From NCBI GenBank assembly GCA_022844565.1, contig JALHLK010000019.1, positions 1 to 64,000 of the forward strand: a stretch of 64,000 nt of DNA. The letters run 5' to 3'. The DNA comes from Saprospiraceae bacterium (GTDB lineage: Bacteria; Bacteroidota; Bacteroidia; Chitinophagales; Saprospiraceae). Under the pieces are notes generated by a model. It saw only the letters and a program-made list of their open reading frames with translations, was not told the DNA's origin and did no database searches. Position numbers and translations under genes: made by a program. Positions 58,415-64,000 of this stretch are shown here, piece after piece; positions within the stretch are counted from its first letter, which is position 1; each line of letters starts with the position of its first letter.

Positions 58415-60502
58415 ATGGATTTTGTAATTAGAAATTGTAACAACATAGATACTGGTAGTATTCAAATTGTAAAAGGTAAACTTAATATTAAATTTGGTGT
58501 TAATGGTACAGGAAAAAGTACAATAGCAAAAGCAATAAAGTACAGTATTGAAGCACCCGAAAAGTTAACTGAATTACTACCTTTTAAGTTAAGAAAAATA
58601 GAAACCGAGCTTGTACCAGAAGTTGAAAAGTCGGAAGAAATTTCAAGTGTTTTTATTTTTAATGAAGAGTACCTTAATCAATTTTTATACAGGCAAGATG
58701 AATTAATTTCAAATAGCTTTGAAATATTTATAAAAACACCAAATTACCTTTTATCTCTTGAAAAAATTGAAGAATTATTGGTAGGTATAAAAAACGTTTT
58801 TACCCTTAATGCAGAACTAAATCAAATTATAAAAGACTTCGAAAGTTTGTCAAATAGCTTTGTAATTACTAAATCTGGTATCTCTAAAAAATCAGCTATT
58901 TACAAAGGTTTAGAAGATGGCAATAAAATTGAGCATATTCCCGAACACTTAAAAGGGTATTCTACATTTTTGAAAAATAGCAACTGCACTAGTTGGTTAG
59001 ATTGGCAAATAAAGGGAGAAGCTTTTGTTGACATATCAGACGATTGCCCTTATTGTACATCTTCTACGGTAGAAAAAAAAGAAACTATTAAATCTGTTGC
59101 TAAAACCTATGATAAAAATGTAATAAAAAATTTCTCTGCAATTATAGAAGCAATTAAAAATCTTGGAGATTATTTCTCTGATGACACTAAAAATACACTA
59201 GAAATAATTACTAAAAAACATTCTGGCTTAGAAGACCCTGAAATTAATTTTCTTGTATTTGTAAAACAACAAATTGATGATCTTCTTCAAAAACTAAAAG
59301 ATTTAAGGGATATATCACCCAAGAGTTTTAAGGAAGTTGAAAACGTAAGAGATAAAATAACCAACTTAAAAATAAACATTAATTTGTTCGACAGATTTAA
59401 GTCTGACAAATCAGTAACAATTGTCAATTCTTTAAATGATTCCTTAGACGAAGTTCTTGATAAAGTTGGATTGCTTCAGGGTGAGATTAGTAGACAAAAA
59501 CAACAAACAAGGAAGTTAATCGAACAGCATCAAAATGGCATTAATTCATTTCTTGAAAACGCTGGGTATAAATATGTAGTTGAGATAACAGATGAACAAA
59601 GTGAAGATTATAAACTGAGGTTGCGGCATATTGAATCTGTTGAGAAAATTTCAGGTGGGAATCAGCATTTGAGTTTTGGAGAGAAAAATGCTTTTGCACT
59701 CGTTTTATTTATGTACGAAGCACTATCAAAAGATCCTGATTTGATAATCTTAGATGACCCAATCTCTTCATTCGATAAAAATAAAAAGTATGCTATAATG
59801 CATATGCTATTTAGAATGGATGTATGTTTGAAAAATAGGTCAGTTCTAATGCTTACCCACGACCTTGAACCAGTTATAGATACAGTTAAAGTTCTACAAG
59901 AATTTCATAACCTAACAGTCGCTAAATTTTTATCGTCAAAAAATGGTATTTTATCTGAAAAAGCTATCACCAGAAATAATATTCTAACCTTTTCGCAAAT
60001 TTGCAATAATGTTCTTTTAACTGATGTAGATGAAATAATCAAGCTAATTTATCTACGAAGAAAATTGGAAACCATTGATGATAAAGGAGATGGTTATGAA
60101 GTGTTGTCAAATCTATTTCATAAAAGAACTCATGTTGAATGTAGAGATTTTAGGAAAGATCCTGAAGACGATTTAATGGATGATGCTACTTTTATTCGTG
60201 GTATTGAATTAATAATAGAATCCATTCCAACATTCAACTACGGGGCTACTCTAGTAAAAATATCAAATGATGAAGTAGTAAAAGATCTTTATAACCTTAC
60301 TGAAAATGGATATTTAAAACTTCAGCTATTTAGACTACTTTATGAAAACTCTTTAAAGGGCAAAGATAGTATTTTGCAAAAATTTGTGAACGAAACTTAT
60401 CACATCGAAAACGAGTTAATTTGTCAATTGGATCCAATTGAATTTGACCTAATACCTTCATCTATTATTGAAAAATGTAATATTCACATTTTAACCCACT
60501 AA
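58415..60502 (+). CDS. zinc-hook ABC-type ATPase, RloC/PrrC-like candidate anticodon nuclease
   Basis: 695 aa, soluble. Walker A GVNGTGKST (28-36), a central coiled-coil with a CPYC zinc-hook-like motif (211-214), signature LSFGEKNAFA (~420), Walker B LIILDDPISSFD (446-454), and H-loop LTHDLEP. The LDDPxSSFD form and zinc hook are typical of RloC-type proteins. Beyond the ATPase, the C-terminal region has Arg548-x3-Glu552 followed by His569/His573, which recalls the Arg-Glu-His triad of PrrC/RloC; the His spacing differs from PrrC, so nuclease activity is inference. It sits between hsdS and hsdR, as prrC does. Its composition is more AT-rich than the genes after it. Confidence 0.85.
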   Translation: MDFVIRNCNNIDTGSIQIVKGKLNIKFGVNGTGKSTIAKAIKYSIEAPEKLTELLPFKLRKIETELVPEVEKSEEISSVFIFNEEYLNQFLYRQDELISNSFEIFIKTPNYLLSLEKIEELLVGIKNVFTLNAELNQIIKDFESLSNSFVITKSGISKKSAIYKGLEDGNKIEHIPEHLKGYSTFLKNSNCTSWLDWQIKGEAFVDISDDCPYCTSSTVEKKETIKSVAKTYDKNVIKNFSAIIEAIKNLGDYFSDDTKNTLEIITKKHSGLEDPEINFLVFVKQQIDDLLQKLKDLRDISPKSFKEVENVRDKITNLKININLFDRFKSDKSVTIVNSLNDSLDEVLDKVGLLQGEISRQKQQTRKLIEQHQNGINSFLENAGYKYVVEITDEQSEDYKLRLRHIESVEKISGGNQHLSFGEKNAFALVLFMYEALSKDPDLIILDDPISSFDKNKKYAIMHMLFRMDVCLKNRSVLMLTHDLEPVIDTVKVLQEFHNLTVAKFLSSKNGILSEKAITRNNILTFSQICNNVLLTDVDEIIKLIYLRRKLETIDDKGDGYEVLSNLFHKRTHVECRDFRKDPEDDLMDDATFIRGIELIIESIPTFNYGATLVKISNDEVVKDLYNLTENGYLKLQLFRLLYENSLKGKDSILQKFVNETYHIENELICQLDPIEFDLIPSSIIEKCNIHILTH

Positions 60503-60546
60503 TCATAAAATATGTTTAAATAAGAAAACTATTCAAATTTTAAAAA

Positions 60547-60576
60547 TGTCCAGTTATTTTGCTAAGAAACTGGACA
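60547..60576. promoter_or_regulatory. perfect 9-bp inverted repeat upstream of the DUF6088 gene
   Basis: TGTCCAGTT (60547-60555) and AACTGGACA (60568-60576) are perfect complements across a 12-base gap, 31 bp before the DUF6088 start. No T-run follows, so a plain terminator of the ATPase gene is less likely than an operator. AbiEi-like regulators bind such repeats upstream of their own genes (family knowledge); binding here is inference. Confidence 0.55.
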
Positions 60577-60607
60577 AATAAATTATCTTTATACGACAAT
60601 AAAATGG

Positions 60608-61333
60608 ATGAAAACATCGGAATACATAGCATTTACCATAGATAGGCTGCCCAAAGGCTATGTATTCACCTATACCGACTTTACCACGGAGGTGAGCCAA
60701 AAAGAAGCTGTCATAAAAGCACTGAACCGTATGGTGGCTTCGGGTAAAATCGTCAAACTGTCCAAAGGAAAATACTATAAACCCGAAAATACCCCTTTTG
60801 GTAATCTTCAACCCAATCAGGCACAAGTAGTAAAAGATTTGTTGGAAGAAAACGGAAAAACAACAGGCTATCTCACAGGTTACAGCATTTACAACCAATT
60901 GGGCTTAACCACACAGGTAAGCAATATCATACAAATCGGGAAAAATCAGATTCGCCCCAATTTTAAACGAGAACGCTATACGATTGCTTTTGTAAGGCAA
61001 AAAAACACCTTCACCAAAGAGAACACTCCATTGTTGCAATTACTGGATGCCATTCGCTACATCAAAAAAATACCTGATGCCAGTATAGAAGCATCCTGTA
61101 AGCGGTTTTTAGCCATTATCAAAAACTTTACGGATAAAGAAATCTATACCTTGGCTCGCTTGGCATTAAAATATCCGCCCGTTACAAGGGCTTTGGCAGG
61201 TGCTTTGTTAGACTCTTTGCAACAAGGCAAAGCAACAGAACCACTTTTCAAATTATTGAACCCAATTACGAAGTATAAACTGGCAGGTGCAACGAAAGCT
61301 TTATCCACCACCGAAAAATGGAACATAATATGA
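60608..61333 (+). CDS. DUF6088 / AbiEi-antitoxin-like winged-helix protein
   Basis: 241 aa, cytoplasmic. The N-terminal ~60 residues (YTDFTTEVSQKEAVIKALNRMVASGKIVKLSKGKYYKP) form the winged helix and wing typical of AbiEi-type antitoxins, followed by the TGYSIYNQLGLTTQV block of DUF6088 proteins. No AbiEii nucleotidyltransferase toxin lies next to it; instead rhuM follows, with ATGA-type overlap. It probably regulates its own cassette through the inverted repeat upstream. An ATG 4 bp earlier is in another frame. Confidence 0.85.
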   Translation: MKTSEYIAFTIDRLPKGYVFTYTDFTTEVSQKEAVIKALNRMVASGKIVKLSKGKYYKPENTPFGNLQPNQAQVVKDLLEENGKTTGYLTGYSIYNQLGLTTQVSNIIQIGKNQIRPNFKRERYTIAFVRQKNTFTKENTPLLQLLDAIRYIKKIPDASIEASCKRFLAIIKNFTDKEIYTLARLALKYPPVTRALAGALLDSLQQGKATEPLFKLLNPITKYKLAGATKALSTTEKWNII

Positions 61334-62322
61334 ACAGCGAAATCATCATATACCAAAATCCTGACGGCAGCATAAAAATCGACGTTCGGCTGGAAGAAGA
61401 AACCGTTTGGCTTACGCAAGCACAAATGGCGGAACTGTTTGGCAAAAGTAGAACTACCATTACCGAACATATCCAAAATGTATTTAAAGAAGGTGAATTG
61501 GATGAAAATTCAGTATGTCGGAATTTCCGACATACTGCCGCAGATGGGAAAAGTTATGATACCAATTACTACAACCTTGACGTTATCATTTCGGTAGGTT
61601 ACAGGGTCAAATCGCCTCAAGGTACCCAGTTTCGCATTTGGGCTACTCAACGGTTGAAAGAATACATTATCAAGGGTTTTGCACTGAATGATGATCGTTT
61701 TAAGTCGGGTAACTCGATGAACTATTTCAACGAACTGCAGGAACGCATTCGGGAAATACGTCTTTCGGAAAGGTTTTTTTATCAGAAAATAAAGGATATT
61801 TACACGACTAGTATTGATTATGAAGCCAAGGATGAAAAAACGATAGAGTTTTTTAAGGTGGTACAAAACAAATTATTGTGGGCTATCAGTGAACAAACAG
61901 CAGCAGAGCTGATCTATCGGAGAGTAGATGCTGATTTGCCATTATTGGGTATGCAATCGTATGATAAGAAAAATTCAGCTTCAATAAATAAATCAGATGT
62001 AAGTATTGCAAAAAACTATCTGAAAGAAGACGAAATAAAACTACTTGGTTTGTTGGTGGAGCAATATTTGGCCTTTGCCGAAACAATGGCTCAACAGCGC
62101 ACTCCAATGTATATGGCCGATTGGATACAGCGCTTGGATAGTATTTTGCAACTCAACGGCAGAGAGCTTTTGACACATGCAGGAAAAATAAGCCATGAGA
62201 GGGCTCTTAAAAAGTCAAGTGAAGAGCTAGAAAAATACCGCTTATCTCAAAAAGTATTAGATAAGGAACTAAGTCTAAAAGAGTTGGAGCTGGACATAAA
62301 AAAACTGAAACCTAAAAAATGA
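61330..62322 (+). CDS. rhuM: RhuM family protein
   Basis: 330 aa. The N-terminal half is the RhuM/Fic-associated HTH-like domain: VWLTQAQMAELFGKSRTTITEHIQNVFKEGEL (~21-52), then SYDTNYYNLDVIISVGYRVKSPQGTQFRIWATQRLKEYI, which is diagnostic. The C-terminal ~120 residues are helical. RhuM proteins recur inside type I restriction loci; their function is not established. The ATG at 61330 overlaps the DUF6088 stop (ATGA) and is preferred over 61318. Its stop overlaps the hsdR start in the same way, so three genes are translationally linked. Confidence 0.88.
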   Translation: MNSEIIIYQNPDGSIKIDVRLEEETVWLTQAQMAELFGKSRTTITEHIQNVFKEGELDENSVCRNFRHTAADGKSYDTNYYNLDVIISVGYRVKSPQGTQFRIWATQRLKEYIIKGFALNDDRFKSGNSMNYFNELQERIREIRLSERFFYQKIKDIYTTSIDYEAKDEKTIEFFKVVQNKLLWAISEQTAAELIYRRVDADLPLLGMQSYDKKNSASINKSDVSIAKNYLKEDEIKLLGLLVEQYLAFAETMAQQRTPMYMADWIQRLDSILQLNGRELLTHAGKISHERALKKSSEELEKYRLSQKVLDKELSLKELELDIKKLKPKK

Positions 62323-64000
62323 AGTTTACAGAAGCAAGTTTAGAAAAAGCGTTCATTGAATTGTTGGGGCAAGAAGGATTTCCTCAACACCTTGGTATTA
62401 TGATAACTCGTAAGCCAGATGAAGTATTGATCGAAGAAGATTTGCAAAGCTTCCTGTTGGCCGAATACGACCTTCAAGGAATTACGGGAAGCGAAGTCAA
62501 ATCGATCATTCTCCAACTCAAAACCCTTTCTGCATCCGACCTTTACGAAAGTAACAAAACATTTTTGAGAATGCTTTCAGACGGTTTTATTCTCAAACGA
62601 GAAGACCGAAGCCAAAAAGACATTTACATTCAACTGATTGATTATAGGGGGTTGAATAGACAGAAAAAGCCCGAAAATGAATATCTTATTTCAATAGCAG
62701 CAGAACCCGAAGTAGAATATGGTAGTGACAATAATATTTACAAGTTTGTCAATCAATTAGAAATTGTTGGTTCAGAAAAACGCATACCTGATGGTATTGT
62801 GTACATCAATGGTTTGCCTTTGGTGGTATTTGAGTTTAAATCTGCTATACGTGAAGATGCTACGATACATGATGCCTACAAACAATTGACGGTTCGTTAT
62901 CGCAGAGATATTCCCGAACTGTTTAAGTACAATGCTTTTTGCGTAATCAGCGATGGCGTAAACAACAAAGCAGGTTCGTTCTTTGCCCCTTATGAGTTTT
63001 TCTATGCGTGGCGGTCTGAGCCTGACAGACGTATCTTTGATGCTGATGGTTTTAATTCTATGTTCTCTATGATCCAAGGGATGTTTAACCAAAGGATACT
63101 AAGAGATATCATTCGCAACTTCATTTACATTCCTGATACTTCTAAGAAAAACGAAAAAATAGTTTGTCGCTATCCGCAATACTATGCAGCAAGAGCTTTG
63201 TACGACAACATCAAGTTAGCTCAAAAGCCCGAAGGTAACGGAAAAGGTGGAACATATTTTGGTGCTACTGGTTGTGGGAAGAGTTTCACAATGCTTTATC
63301 TGACAAGGTTGTTGATGAAAAGTGAATACTTTGGAAGCCCGACCATTGTATTAATTACGGATAGAACCGACTTAGACGACCAACTATCAGGTCAATTTAC
63401 CAATGCTAAAAATTTTATTGGCGACAATACAGTGGTAAGTGTTGAGAGTAGAGCCAATCTGAGAGAATTAATTCAAGGCAGGCAAAGCGGAGGTGTTTTC
63501 TTAACCACCATCCACAAGTTTACAGAAGATACCCAACTGCTCACCGATAGAACCAATGTGATTTGTATATCTGACGAAGCACACAGAAGCCAAGTAAACC
63601 TTGACCAAAAAGTAAAAGTTACCGATAAAGGTGTTACCAAAACTTATGGCTTCGCCAAATATTTACACGATTCGTTGCCCAATGCTACTTTTGTAGGTTT
63701 CACAGGAACACCTATTGATGCGACACTAGATGTATTTGGTCGAGTGGTAGATGCTTATACGATGACTGAATCAGTGAAAGATGAAATCACCGTAAGAATT
63801 GTATATGAAGGCAGAGCCGCTAAGGTTGCTCTAAATAATAGCGAATTAGAGAAAATAGAAAGATATTACGAAGAGGCTGCCAATGCAGGTGCCAATGAAT
63901 ATCAGATAGAAAAAAGTAAAGAAGAAACTACTAGCATGAACGCTATTTTGGGCGATCCTAAACGTCTTTTGACCTTAGCGGATGACTTTATTAAACATTA
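62319..64000 (+). CDS. hsdR: type I restriction endonuclease subunit HsdR, 3' end beyond the window
   Basis: The frame is open for 560 codons and runs off the right edge, so about half to two thirds of the gene is here. The PD-(D/E)xK nuclease core is Asp158 in IPDGIVY and Glu172-x-Lys174 in VFEFKSA. The SF2 motor has Walker A GATGCGKS (315-322), DEAH 419-422 in CISDEAHRS, and VGFTGTPID. It translocates DNA and cuts unmodified host-foreign DNA with HsdM and HsdS. The ATG at 62319 overlaps the rhuM stop. No stop codon or frameshift is seen in the visible part. Confidence 0.95.
   Translation, partial: MKFTEASLEKAFIELLGQEGFPQHLGIMITRKPDEVLIEEDLQSFLLAEYDLQGITGSEVKSIILQLKTLSASDLYESNKTFLRMLSDGFILKREDRSQKDIYIQLIDYRGLNRQKKPENEYLISIAAEPEVEYGSDNNIYKFVNQLEIVGSEKRIPDGIVYINGLPLVVFEFKSAIREDATIHDAYKQLTVRYRRDIPELFKYNAFCVISDGVNNKAGSFFAPYEFFYAWRSEPDRRIFDADGFNSMFSMIQGMFNQRILRDIIRNFIYIPDTSKKNEKIVCRYPQYYAARALYDNIKLAQKPEGNGKGGTYFGATGCGKSFTMLYLTRLLMKSEYFGSPTIVLITDRTDLDDQLSGQFTNAKNFIGDNTVVSVESRANLRELIQGRQSGGVFLTTIHKFTEDTQLLTDRTNVICISDEAHRSQVNLDQKVKVTDKGVTKTYGFAKYLHDSLPNATFVGFTGTPIDATLDVFGRVVDAYTMTESVKDEITVRIVYEGRAAKVALNNSELEKIERYYEEAANAGANEYQIEKSKEETTSMNAILGDPKRLLTLADDFIKH

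Noticed and set aside
58415-60502. SMC/Rad50-type DNA repair ATPase
   Set aside because: The coiled-coil is short, there is no Mre11-like partner, and the LDDPxSSFD Walker B with type I restriction context fits RloC/PrrC better.
61510-61866. 118-codon open frame on the minus strand
   Set aside because: It is antisense to rhuM, whose sequence is clearly conserved in the plus frame.

Overview
This 64 kb window is an AT-rich chromosomal segment from a member of the Bacteroidota, most likely of the Saprospiria/Chitinophagia type. The lineage call rests on exact TAnnTTTG-type -7 promoter elements in front of several genes, a gliding-motility lipoprotein (GldH), two exported enzymes with type IX secretion C-terminal sorting domains, a SusC-like TonB receptor with a carboxypeptidase-regulatory-like domain, SC-type lipoprotein signals, and a zinc-finger-less DksA-like protein. 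No rRNA, tRNA, CRISPR array or insertion sequence was seen. The genus is inference.

Layout: 0.1-6.9 kb holds valS, a histidine-phosphatase lipoprotein, a DksA/TraR-like protein with an acidic tail, and a ribosomal protein S1 with a C-terminal helix-hairpin-helix-like extension. 7.1-10.7 kb (plus strand) holds fabD, a YqgE/AlgH protein and an ABC-F ATPase. 10.9-15.3 kb is a TonB receptor plus beta-helix lipoprotein pair behind an 11-bp direct repeat that resembles a PhoP/PhoB box. 15.5-23 kb holds a lipoprotein, an ATP-grasp enzyme, a dihydroorotase homologue that has lost its metal ligands, a BatA/VWA membrane protein, a DUF6794-like protein and a subtilase. 23-29 kb holds an outer-membrane barrel, a thioredoxin, grpE-dnaJ-gldH, lspA and purM. 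29-35.7 kb is a set of exported enzymes (Tat-type oxidoreductase, T9SS N-formylglutamate amidohydrolase-like, T9SS cyanophycinase-like, thioredoxin-fold) together with a LysM protein and an acetyltransferase.

36-43.6 kb (minus strand) is an inorganic-carbon and ion module: dabA-dabB-SulP with 4-bp gaps, followed by an nhaD antiporter with its own promoter. DabA keeps the full zinc site. 43.8-52 kb has a small exported protein of unknown function and an alpha-2-macroglobulin/PBP1C pair, the usual periplasmic defence and repair couple. 52.4-55.6 kb holds an amidase lipoprotein and an acyl-CoA carboxylase carboxyltransferase.

55.7-64 kb is a type I restriction-modification island that runs off the window: hsdM, hsdS with two near-duplicate half-domains, a zinc-hook ABC-type ATPase resembling RloC/PrrC anticodon nucleases, a DUF6088/AbiEi-like regulator behind a perfect 9-bp inverted repeat, rhuM and the first 560 codons of hsdR. 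It is the accessory part of the window and the best candidate for new defence biology: a palindrome-recognising type I system that may guard itself with a second, tRNA-targeting line of defence and an internal regulated cassette.
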